Of a stretch of DNA of 11,753 nt, positions 5,909 to 11,672 are shown in pieces. Position numbers and translations under genes: made by a program. The notes under the pieces were generated by a model. The model did no database searches. It was not told where the DNA came from and saw nothing but the letters and a program-made list of their open reading frames with translations. The DNA comes from Baffinella frigidus (lineage: Eukaryota; Cryptophyceae; Cryptomonadales; Baffinellaceae), in the NCBI GenBank assembly GCA_026770585.1, contig MU646742.1, forward strand, positions 90,772-102,524. Reading direction: 5' to 3'. How positions within the stretch are numbered: position 1 is the first letter of the stretch; every line of letters starts with the position of its first letter.

Positions 5909-5997
5909 TCAAACCGCTGTAACGCCCCGGGAGTGTCAAAATTTACCTGTGAAATTTCGGGGGGGGCGAAATATGTACGAGACCAAATTGGGTCCCT

Positions 5998-6067
5998 ACA
6001 GATCAGGTAACGGAAACTCGGCCCGATTTGGGCTGAAAATCCCTTGGTAGCCCGCTATGTGGATTGG
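5998..6067 (+). repeat. Partial copy of the 5072-5360 element
   Basis: It contains CCTACAGATCAGGTAACGG, GCCCGATTTGGGC and AAATCCCTTGGTAGCCCGCT, aligned with 5121-5186. It lacks the foldback that interrupts the other copy. Confidence 0.7.
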
Positions 6068-6194
6068 ACTTTCCGTGGGGTGATTGACCGCACCCTTCCC
6101 CCAGGCACGGGCTACCTTCCGCCCAGAAGCCAGGGAGCCGGGCACTTGCGGTACGCCCCCCCCCCACCAGCCCTCAGAGTACACCGGGGGGGCG

Positions 6195-6400
6195 AGGTTT
6201 TGAGGCCCAGTTGTCAGGTTATGAGGCCCAGTTAGGTTACGAGCGTGGAACAGCCCCGCCGGCAGGCTCGTGAACGGACGCCGAAGCCAGACGGTCGGTC
6301 GTGACTGCCTTGCGTGTTCTCAACCGTATACTCAAACCGTATGGGGTTCTCCCAGGTTGTGAGGTTATGAGGCCCAGTTAGGTTACGAGGCTCAGAGTGG
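6195..6400. repeat. TTATGAGGCCCAGTTAGG short repeat cluster
   Basis: An 18-20 bp motif AGGTTATGAGGCCCAGTT occurs at about 6198-6216, 6218-6235 and 6362-6379, each followed by GTTACGAG-like ends. The 120 bp between the clusters show no feature. Confidence 0.7.
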
Positions 6401-6440
6401 GAGAAAATCGCCTTGACCGATCCTCGTGATTTGTACTGGA

Positions 6441-6527
6441 GCTTCTTCTTCTTTATTACTCTCGAAACAGGTCCTAGATAGGCCCTTTAGCCTTGAGTTG
6501 AGTGATACAATGTCTATGAGCCTCAAG
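6441..6527. repeat. Dispersed direct repeat (partner 275-352)
   Basis: GCTTCTTCTTCTTTATTACT, ACAGGTCC and TTGAGTTGAGTGATACAA are present in the same order as at 275-352. This copy lacks the foldback that follows the first one. Confidence 0.65.
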
Positions 6528-6630
6528 AACGAGCCCGCACCGTGAATGAAAATACTACGTCAAAAGTCGGCCCATTAACCTAAGACGCAGTAAATTCGTT
6601 CTTAAATTGGTACTGGAGCCTCCCCCCCCT

Positions 6631-6720
6631 GAAAACCAATCGCGGAACAGACCAGAATCTGTCCTGGTCTATGCTATCGTAAGCCTTATGTGCATGGCGA
6701 AAATAGCAAATGCCTACCCT
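6631..6720 (-). pseudogene. LINE-type reverse transcriptase relic
   Basis: On the minus strand, 6717 down to 6631 reads as the block around the first catalytic region of non-LTR reverse transcriptases, with HKAYDSIDQDRFW followed by SVP. In this family an aspartate is expected four residues before KAYD. Here that position is His (codon at 6694-6696), so the active site is already lost. Nothing of the YxDD block or endonuclease is seen. On its upstream side it meets a half copy of the TACTACAC element (6745-6815), which may have cut it. Only about 29 residues are recognisable; group II or other RTs are less likely because KAYDSI with a following FW is typical of LINE-like proteins. Confidence 0.65.
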
Positions 6721-6744
6721 ATCTTTCCTGTTGCGGCACGCCCT

Positions 6745-6815
6745 CTGTTGTGCAATATTAAAGCATTTGTGTGATAATTTTTGTTGCCAGGAAACGAAAG
6801 AAAAATAGGTTTCCC
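6745..6815. repeat. Half copy of the TACTACAC-core element
   Basis: It contains AATATTAAAGCATTTGTGTG and ATAATTTTTGTTGCCAGG, then AAACGAAAGAA and GTTTCCCCGGATAAG. It is the same half and flank as at 2440-2520. The core is mutated (GTGTGATAA for GTGTAGTAA). Confidence 0.65.
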
Positions 6816-6884
6816 CGGATAAGAATAGTCCAGCTCTCTGACGCGAGGACATTGTGCTACTTACTGTGCCCCACAACAGGGGGT

Positions 6885-7025
6885 GTGCACGCTCGACGGC
6901 CCCTTGATGGTCAAGGCTCCCTTGATGGTCAAACGCTGACGGGCGGCCCTGCGTGCAGGGGGCGTGCACGCTGGACGGCCCCGGCCCGCACTCGCTCCGC
7001 ACCCCTCGGGGCGAGGTCGAGCAGG
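6885..7025. repeat. Short direct repeats, GC-rich
   Basis: TGCACGCTSGACGGCCCC occurs at about 6891-6905 and 6965-6981, CCCTTGATGGTCAA twice between them, and CCCGCACTCGCTCCGCACCC at 6985. The last block recurs at 7262-7282 (partial) and 7382-7413, each next to a GGTACC-arm foldback. Confidence 0.7.
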
Positions 7026-7041
7026 TCGTTCCCCTCTTCTT

Positions 7042-7147
7042 TATCCCTTAAGTGGCCAGCGGGTCGAATTTGACCCCCAAGAGGTCCTAGGCAGGCCCCT
7101 AGGGCCCTACGGTAGGGCGTATGCGCCTACTGGGCACTTAAGGGATA
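7042..7147. mobile_element. CTTAAGTGGCC foldback, copy C (inverted)
   Basis: The arms TATCCCTTAAGTGGCC and GGCACTTAAGGGATA are complementary but for one base. Its core is the reverse complement of copy A/B, with CCTACGGTAGG at 7106-7116. It abuts the GGTACC-arm element beginning at 7145 with no spacer. Confidence 0.8.
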
Positions 7148-7248
7148 AGAAACCGCCCCCCCCCCGTAGGACCACCCTAGGACCCTAGGCATAGGGCTAC
7201 TGTAGGGTCCTAGGGGAAGGCGGGTTTGATAAGCGAGGTACCCCTGTA
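7145..7248. mobile_element. GGTACC-arm foldback, copy c
   Basis: The left arm is reduced to ATAAGAAACCG, cut by the neighbouring foldback. The right arm TTTGATAAGCGAGGTACCCC ends with TGTA at 7248. The core is in the opposite orientation to copy b (CCTAGGCATAGGGC). Confidence 0.75.
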
Positions 7249-7274
7249 CTTGAGAATCAGGGCCCGCACTCGCT

Positions 7275-7369
7275 CCGCGCCCATAGGACCCTACGGTAGG
7301 CCTATGCCTAGGGTCCTATGGTGGTCCTACGGGGGAGGGGGGGGTTCTTATGAGCGAGGTACCCCTGTA
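7275..7369. mobile_element. GGTACC-arm foldback, copy d
   Basis: The core CCTACGGTAGGCCTATGCCT (7290 onward) and the right arm TTCTTATGAGCGAGGTACCC are close to copy b. The left arm is replaced by the CCCGCACTCGCTCCGC repeat. Confidence 0.75.
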
Positions 7370-7440
7370 CTCACGAATCAGCGCACTCGCTCCGCACCCC
7401 TCGGGGCGAGGTCAGGCAGGTCGCGTCCCTTCCACTTAGC

Positions 7441-7504
7441 GTTGTTAGGTCACGTGACTAGATGCTACTTGGGTTGTCAGGTCACGTGACTAGATGCTTC
7501 TTGG
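7441..7504. repeat. 32-bp tandem repeat, two units
   Basis: Two 32-bp units (7441-7472, 7473-7504) each centre on AGGTCACGTGACTAGATGCT and differ at only two positions, implying recent duplication. Each holds the palindrome GTCACGTGAC with an E-box/G-box-like CACGTG. A regulatory role cannot be shown. Confidence 0.9.
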
Positions 7505-7567
7505 CAACGCGTCCATCTAAAGGATTTCCGGTACAAATCCTGACTGACGTCCGCATGTCAGCCCACT

Positions 7568-7710
7568 TAGCAGCCACCGAGGGCTTCACGGATACAGTCC
7601 ATCTAAACGATGTGTACTAGAATCTTATCCATTGCCCTGGGACCTTACCGGAATTTCGCCTTGAATTCAAGGTGAAAAGGTCCTCGGTCGCTGCTAAGTG
7701 GCAGGGAGAG
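7568..7710. repeat. Dispersed repeat (partner 11391-11530)
   Basis: It contains GCAGCCACCGAGGGCTTCAC, GGATACAGTCCATCTAAACG, TACTAGAATCTTATCCATTG and the small hairpin TTGAATTCAA. The same order is found in intron 2 of the downstream gene at 11391-11530 with roughly 85 percent identity by eye. Confidence 0.85.
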
Positions 7711-7751
7711 GTATGATACAAGGGATTCAGACCAAAATGGGCCTGGACCTT

Positions 7752-7809
7752 TACAGGGGTACCTCGCTCATAAGAAACGCCCCCCCCCCTAAGACCACCA
7801 TAGGACCCT
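7752..7809. mobile_element. GGTACC-arm foldback, left half only
   Basis: The left arm TACAGGGGTACCTCGCTCAT plus AAGAAAC is intact, followed by a run of C and GACCACCATAGGACC. It then breaks into the 11-bp satellite (CCCTGGAACAC). Confidence 0.8.
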
Positions 7810-8120
7810 GGAACACCCCTGCAACACCCTCACTCACCACTTGAGGGATGGTGGGGGTTGAACGACCCTGACAGACCGAAAGGGCGGGCAGGTGCATGCG
7901 AGGGGGGGCATAGAGGACCTCTTGGCGGTCGATTTTGACCGCCCTGGAACACCCCTGGAACACCCCTGGAACACTCCTGGATCACCCCTAAAATACCCAT
8001 GGAACACCCCTGCAACACCCCTGCAACAGCCCTGCAACAGCCTCACCACTTGAGGGATGGCGGGGGTTGAACGACCCTGACGGAGTGAACGGGCGGGCAG
8101 GTGCATGCGAGGGGGGGCAT
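7805..8120. repeat. 11-bp satellite with duplicated 76-bp segment
   Basis: Nine 11-bp units of CCCTGGAACAC (later CCCTGCAACAG) fill 7942-8040; a short remnant lies at 7806-7830. A 76-bp segment starting ACCACTTGAGGGATGG follows each array (7836-7911 and 8045-8120), with clustered differences near ACAGACCG / CGGAGTGAA. A fragment of the CTTAAGTGGCC element (CCTCTTGGCGGTC) sits between. Minus-strand ORFs are GVFQGCSR-type satellite translations. Confidence 0.9.
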
Positions 8121-8264
8121 GGTGCAACTCTCCGAGTCGATGCTCGACGCTGTCTGCCATCTCCTCATCCTCAAGTAGTAGTGTGGGTATCTAGGCTCGA
8201 AGGGCATCTAAGGACGCAAGGTTATGAGGACGCCAATGTAGATTCACTTAGGCCTCCAAAGTAG

Positions 8265-8314
8265 ATTCACTTGAGAGAGTTGACTGGAAATTCACTTGAG
8301 AGAGTTGACTGGAA
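8265..8314. repeat. 25-bp tandem repeat, two identical units
   Basis: Two units of ATTCACTTGAGAGAGTTGAC plus TGGAA, identical to each other. A partial GTAGATTCACTT precedes them at about 8238. Confidence 0.9.
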
Positions 8315-8450
8315 ACTCTGGTCCTTGTGCGGCGTGCACTTGGTGTGAGGAACTAGGCCAGCTAGGTTATGACGAGCCCGCCTCGGGATGGCATTGGAGC
8401 CATTGCTCGATAACGGGCAGATGTCTCTTGGAATACATCATCGGAACTCA
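8315..8450. other. Stretch without recognised features
   Basis: No gene, repeat or dyad of note is seen. Confidence 0.4.
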
Positions 8451-8728
8451 GTCTTGGCCACGGAAATAATGAAAAAATGGCAATCTCATCCGGACGAGTA
8501 TTTATGATAAATACGCCACGGCAGCGAAAATTACTACACAAATGTTTTAATAACTACTAGTATGATCGATTTGTGTAGTAAATTTCGTTGCCTTTGCGTA
8601 TTTATCATAAATACTCACCGCGATGAAATCGTGGACGGTTCTGGTACAAACACGGAAGACTTTTGATCAACTTTTTGACCAGTTTTGCATTGTTTCGGCG
8701 GACACCATCTCTGCACACCGCTCTGCAT
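8451..8728. mobile_element. Second copy of the 171-bp foldback, interrupted
   Basis: The left part TTGGCCACGGAAATAATG matches 1494-1512 and the right end ATCTCTGCACACCGCTCT matches 1630-1645. Between them lies a whole TACTACAC-core element (8483-8632). The outermost part of the left arm is missing. The order of events can be read: foldback first, then the second element inserted into it. Confidence 0.65.
8483..8632. mobile_element. TACTACAC-core foldback, copy 3, with GAGTATTT arms
   Basis: The 48-nt arms at 8496-8543 and 8569-8616 are complementary except for about five positions, with a 25-nt loop containing ACTACTAGTATGATC. The ends ATCTCATCCGGACG and CACCGCGATGAAAT match those of 5751-5908. 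No coding capacity is seen. Confidence 0.85.
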
Positions 8729-8752
8729 ATCCCGTGAGTGGTGAGGGAGTCT

Positions 8753-8856
8753 TATCTCTTAAGTGACCATAGGGTGAATATTCACCCTAACTCGCCCTAG
8801 GCAGATCCTGGGGCCTTGCCGTAGGGCGTATGAGCCTACTGGGCACTTGAGGGATA
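8753..8856. mobile_element. CTTAAGTGGCC foldback, copy D (inverted)
   Basis: The arms TATCTCTTAAGTGACC and GGCACTTGAGGGATA are more diverged than in other copies. The inner dyad GGGTGAATATTCACCC at 8773-8788 matches the GCGAATATTCGC of copy A. The core dyad is mutated (TTGCCGTAGG). Confidence 0.75.
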
Positions 8857-8865
8857 GGACCCCCC

Positions 8866-8932
8866 ACAGGTCCTTGCCCCTACGTATGGCCTACGGTAGG
8901 AGCGTATGAGGCTACTCGCCACTTGAGGGATA
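8866..8932. mobile_element. CTTAAGTGGCC foldback, right half only (copy E)
   Basis: It has CCTACGGTAGG at 8890-8900, GCGTATGAGGCTACT and the right arm CGCCACTTGAGGGATA. It follows copy D in tandem; no left arm is present. Confidence 0.7.
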
Positions 8933-9088
8933 GCGCGTCGCGTGTCGTCAATGTGGATATGTGGGGACGCATACAACCGGTTTTCTGAGCCGCTTGATCC
9001 AAATAACCTGTATAAACGGTCATCTCAAGGCCCAAAAAAATCGAGACATGTATACATGGCGGCCGTGTTGGTGGTACAGGGGTATAGG

Positions 9089-9197
9089 GGTTACTCGAAA
9101 TTAAGGACACGCACCCCCCTAGGGTCCTACCGTAGGGCTAGTCCTAGGAGCATAGAACCACTCTAAGGGCGGTGCGCGTCCTTAATGTCGAATAACC
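9089..9197. mobile_element. 109-bp foldback with CCTACSGTAGG core
   Basis: The arms at 9089-9114 and 9172-9197 are complementary at 23 of 26 positions (GGTTAYTCGA, ATTAAGGAC, CGCAC). The core CCTAGGGTCCTACCGTAGGG (dyad at 9126-9136) resembles that of the GGTACC and CTTAAGTGGCC families, though the arms are unrelated to both. Confidence 0.8.
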
Positions 9198-9199
9198 CA

Positions 9200-9307
9200 C
9201 CTCGCTCATAAGAAACTGCCTCCCGCATAGGACCACCATAGGGCCCTAGGCATAGGCCTACTGTAGTGTCCTAGGGGAGGCACTTGCTCGTAAGCAAGTG
9301 CCTCCCC
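9200..9307. mobile_element. GGTACC-arm foldback, copy f, ending in a hairpin
   Basis: The left end CACCTCGCTCATAAGAAACTG and the inverted core CCTAGGCATAGGCC belong to the family. In place of the right arm there is a perfect 15-bp stem (9274-9288 with 9293-9307, GGGGAGGCACTTGCT) and a CGTA loop. It lacks a T run, so nothing marks it as a terminator. Confidence 0.75.
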
Positions 9308-9309
9308 CT

Positions 9310-9507
9310 AATACCCGACAGTAAAACAAAATGCCAGTTCGGACGTAGGCGATCTTCTGTACAGGGGGGCTTGATGTGATCCGAAAGGAAGCTTGGCCTT
9401 TCTACAAGTTAAGGGCAATCCAAGCGTCAGAAACAACAATAGCAGATTACCAAAGCAAGCGTTAGTACCCACCTGCGTTATCATCCTCCCGCTTCAGTCC
9501 ACCCTAA
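9310..9507. other. Stretch without recognised features
   Basis: No gene, RNA or repeat is recognised here. Confidence 0.4.
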
Positions 9508-9642
9508 TCTCCATACAAGTATTAATTAATTCAGTTTTGACAACGAAAATTACTACACGATTTTCTTTTACAAGTAATAGTAGAGCATTTGTGTAGTAAA
9601 TTTCGTTGCGCCAAAAGCAATTAATTAATACTTTTGTGGAGA
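9508..9642. mobile_element. TACTACAC-core foldback, copy 4, different outer arms
   Basis: The core arms CAACGAAAATTACTACAC (9541-9558) and GTGTAGTAAATTTCGTTG (9591-9608) match the other copies. The outer arms at 9508-9531 and 9619-9642 (TCTCCA, AGTATTAATTAATT; 22 of 24 complementary) are unrelated to the GAGTATTT arms of copies 2 and 3. Confidence 0.85.
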
Positions 9643-9649
9643 TGAACCC

Positions 9650-10022
9650 GCATTAGTACCCACCCGCGTTAGCACCGCAACAGCGCTCACCCGTTTAGCA
9701 TTCACGCGCAACAGCACTCAGGCGCGCCAACACCCACCCCCGCTAGCACTACCCACGCGCGTCAACACCCACGCGTGTCAGTCCCCGCCGAGCGGTCCTC
9801 TGTTTGGCGGGGTTAGTCAGGGGAAAGCGTGTGGGCTCGCCAGCCCTCACGGGTCAGTCCCACCGCGTCAGCCCTCACAGCCCTCATTGGTCAGTCCCAA
9901 CGCGTCAGACCAATGCATCAGCCCCCGCGCGTCAGATAGCGAGTCAAGACCCTCCCCCGTTATTACCCACGCACGTCACACACGTCAGCACCCACTTGCG
10001 TCAACACCCACGCGTCCCCGCC
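9650..10022. repeat. Degenerate CACGCGTCA-rich repeat region
   Basis: Many loosely periodic CACCCACGCGYGTCA and CGCGTCAGYCC motifs lie here, with no fixed unit length. It forms the distal upstream region of the downstream gene. ACGCGT sites are frequent simply because of the repeat. The long ORF starting at 9804 is open through this low-complexity sequence and is not thought to be coding before 10152. Confidence 0.6.
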
Positions 10023-10036
10023 GGTGCATCGGATCA

Positions 10037-10098
10037 CCGGATTTTGCCGGATTTTGCGGGATTTTGCCTGTCCATTTTACCGGATTTTGCCTGTCCAG
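10037..10098. repeat. CCGGATTTTGC tandem repeat upstream of the gene
   Basis: Four copies of SGGATTTTGC lie at about 10038, 10048, 10058 and 10080, the last two followed by CTGTCCA. They end about 55 bp before the proposed start codon, so they sit in the likely promoter or 5' leader. No TATA box is seen. Confidence 0.75.
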
Positions 10099-10151
10099 TT
10101 TTTAATCCAATTTTTGAAAATCGCTCAAACTTCACACGACCCCGTGAGAAG

Positions 10152-11661
10152 ATGCTACGCCACGTATCGGTGGTCGTTGCAGGCGGATTTGCATTGCTCT
10201 CCCAGCACCCTGCGCGCATGCAGGCCGGGACAGGTGGAGGAGGAGGAGCAGGCGGAGCAGGAGGAGCAGGCGGGGGAGGCGGGGGAGGGGCAGGGGGAGA
10301 GGCGCGCTGCGCACCCTGGAATGACAACTGGGACTTCCGCAGTTCTGAAGGTGAGATAGAGTCGGGGAGTACTTCCTGCCTTGCTGGGAATTTTCCACAG
10401 TTCAGCGGAGGTTTCCGCGGCGCATGAGGGTTGTCAGCTGAGAACTTTGCTGCTGAGCAGAGAAGACCAACGTGGTGCGGCACATCGTCCTCGTGCGGCA
10501 CGGCCAATACGACGAGAAAGGTAACTGCGACGGTTCGCCACACCCAGGAGTCTGATTCGTTGAGTAGCACGGGTCAGTCTGAATGCTCACAATCCCCTCC
10601 TCGAAACCCGACCCCTCGCCCCCCCCCTTAATGAAGCTTACGTTAACGGACCCCTTCAGGGGTCGGTTAACGTGGGCTCGCAAGCTCTAAAACGATTTTA
10701 AAAGCGTTTTCAGGACTTTTAAAGCCCAAGAATGTTTTCCATTATAAAGTTTGTACCAAAGTTACTACTCCGTTAACGTAAGCTTTTTGCATGACCCTAG
10801 CCCTGCCTCAGCCGCGTAGACTAATCGTTTCCACGCCAAAAGCTGAGGCGTTTGTACCGCAAACCAGGGAAATCAACTTCCGTTCTCTACACGATGAAGA
10901 GACCTGATCAACTCAGGCAGAGCTAGAACCCCTCATCCCTCAACCCAAAACCAGGCGAGGGTGATGCTGCCAAAATCCCCACGGAGCTCGGACGGGGCTT
11001 TCAGAGTAGCAGATTTTAAAAAGAAAAATACGTGTTCCCGGGTGAGACCCCCTGAATTTGAGACTTTGAGACTTGCCCTTTGGCTTTGCAGTAGTGCTAA
11101 GTGGCGTAAGCTTTCTGCATGAAGACGGAGACCAGCCTGTTGCTCAAGATTATCCGTGAGGGGTCTCCGTCTTCATGCACAAAGCTTACGCCACTGAGCA
11201 CTACTGCAAAGCCAGAGGGGAAGTCTCAAATTCTTGGACACGACACTAAAATTACTTGTAGGTTACCTTTTGACGGATTTTGGTCACGTCCTTTGGGTGG
11301 AAAATGCCTTTTGAGGAAAAAATGGCTCCAAAGTAGGCGACAGGATCCTGTCGCCTACTTTTTGAGACTTCCCCTGTGGCTTTTCAGTAGCAGCCACCGG
11401 GGGTTCACGGATACAGTCCATCTAAACGATTTGTACTAGAATCTTATCCATTGCCCTGGAACCTAACCGGAATTCCACCTTGCATCCAAGGTGAAAGGGT
11501 CTTGGCTCGCTGGCGAGGCTGGCAGAGGGAGCCTTTTAAATGTGGGGTTGTTGAAATGTGAAAAGGTCTTGGCTCGCTGCTAAGTGGCAACCTAAAACCA
11601 GGCAAAGGTGATGCGGCCAAAGTCCTGACGGAGCTCGGGCGGGAGCAGGCGCGCCTTACCG
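10152..11661 (+). CDS. PGAM5: PGAM5-like histidine phosphatase, 5' part of a multi-exon gene
   Basis: Three exons are proposed: 10152-10350, 10461-10520 and 11602-11661. Both complete introns (110 and 1081 nt) are GT-AG and phase 1, and the frame is kept throughout. Exon 1 gives a short hydrophobic N-terminus (HVSVVVAGGFALL, residues 4-16), a Gly/Ala-rich linker (26-49) and WNDNWD (56-61), the tryptophan motif that precedes the catalytic domain in PGAM5. Exon 2 gives VVRHIVLVRHGQYDEK (71-86), the RHG signature with the catalytic histidine at residue 80. Exon 3 gives LTELGREQARLTG (95-107), the next conserved block. PGAM5 is a membrane-anchored mitochondrial Ser/Thr/His phosphatase of the phosphoglycerate-mutase fold; location here is inferred from the N-terminus. 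The start has A at -3. Only about 107 of an expected 250-300 residues lie in the window. The donor after exon 3 (G|GTCTCA) is weak. Confidence 0.8.
10351..10460 (+). other. Intron 1 of the PGAM5-like gene
   Basis: The donor AAG|GTGAGAT is near-consensus and the acceptor GAGCAG|AG follows. The intron is phase 1 and 110 nt long. Reading through it meets a stop at 10425, which is why unspliced ORFs miss the RHG motif. Confidence 0.8.
10634..10785. mobile_element. Intronic 152-bp foldback
   Basis: The arms AAGCTTACGTTAACGG (10634-10649) and their exact complement (10770-10785) enclose a second hairpin at 10641-10672 (CGTTAACGGACCCC with a 13/14 complement and a TTCA loop). Both share the GTTAAC motif, so alternative foldings are possible. 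Confidence 0.8.
10942..10997 (+). pseudogene. Decayed duplicate of PGAM5-like exon 3
   Basis: It aligns without gaps to 11589-11644 with about nine differences, including the acceptor AAAACCAG|GC at the same place and phase. It keeps GDAAK and TELGR but has IP for VL, and after CGGGG it loses the EQARLTG block. An in-frame TAA follows at 11017 and no good donor is seen. It is probably a dead exon copy; use as an alternative terminal exon is possible but less likely. Confidence 0.7.
11054..11233. repeat. Long intronic hairpin, arms of about 72-80 nt
   Basis: The left arm 11054-11133 and the right arm 11162-11233 are complementary except for a few mismatches and an 8-nt duplication (TTGAGACT) in the left arm. 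The loop is 28 nt. Transcribed as part of the intron it would form a long, nearly perfect RNA stem. The arm words GTAAGCTTTCTGCATGAAG also echo the right end of the 10634-10785 foldback. Confidence 0.9.
11330..11361. repeat. Perfect 32-bp palindrome in intron 2
   Basis: The half AAAGTAGGCGACAGGA is followed directly by its exact complement, centred on a BamHI-type GGATCC. No mismatch or spacer is present. Confidence 0.95.
11391..11530. repeat. Dispersed repeat (partner 7568-7710), intronic copy
   Basis: CAGCCACCGGGGGTTCACGG, TACTAGAATCTTATCCATTG and GTGAAAGGGTCTTGGCTCGC follow the order of 7568-7710. Its tail GTGAAARGGTCTTGGCTCGC is duplicated at 11558-11577, with a TTTTAAATGTGGGGTTGTT arm of the 2555-2666 foldback between the two. 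This looks like an insertion with flanking duplication. Confidence 0.8.
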
Positions 11662-11672
11662 GTCTCACTTAA

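Larger units (their letters stand above)
10521..11601 (+). other. Intron 2 of the PGAM5-like gene, repeat-filled
   Basis: The donor AAAG|GTAACT and the acceptor AAAACCAG|GC give a phase-1 intron. It contains a foldback (10634-10785), a decayed copy of exon 3 (10942-10997), a long hairpin (11054-11233), a 32-bp palindrome and a dispersed repeat. Its tenfold greater length than intron 1 is explained by these insertions. Confidence 0.7.

Noticed and set aside
7836-8120. Regularly spaced repeats as a possible CRISPR array
   Set aside because: The 11-bp units are contiguous with no unique spacers, and the two 76-bp blocks are simple duplicates.
9274-9307. 15-bp GC-rich hairpin as a terminator
   Set aside because: It has no T tract and no gene upstream, and the genome is eukaryotic. 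It is better explained as part of the foldback element.
9804-10151. Upstream extension of the PGAM5-like reading frame to an ATG at 9804
   Set aside because: The frame is open, but the sequence is degenerate CACGCGTCA and CCGGATTTTGC repeat. The family has its membrane segment close to the N-terminus, which fits a start at 10152.
10034-10570. 178-codon minus-strand ORF overlapping the gene
   Set aside because: It is an antisense shadow of exon 1, intron 1 and exon 2. Its proline runs are the complement of the glycine linker.
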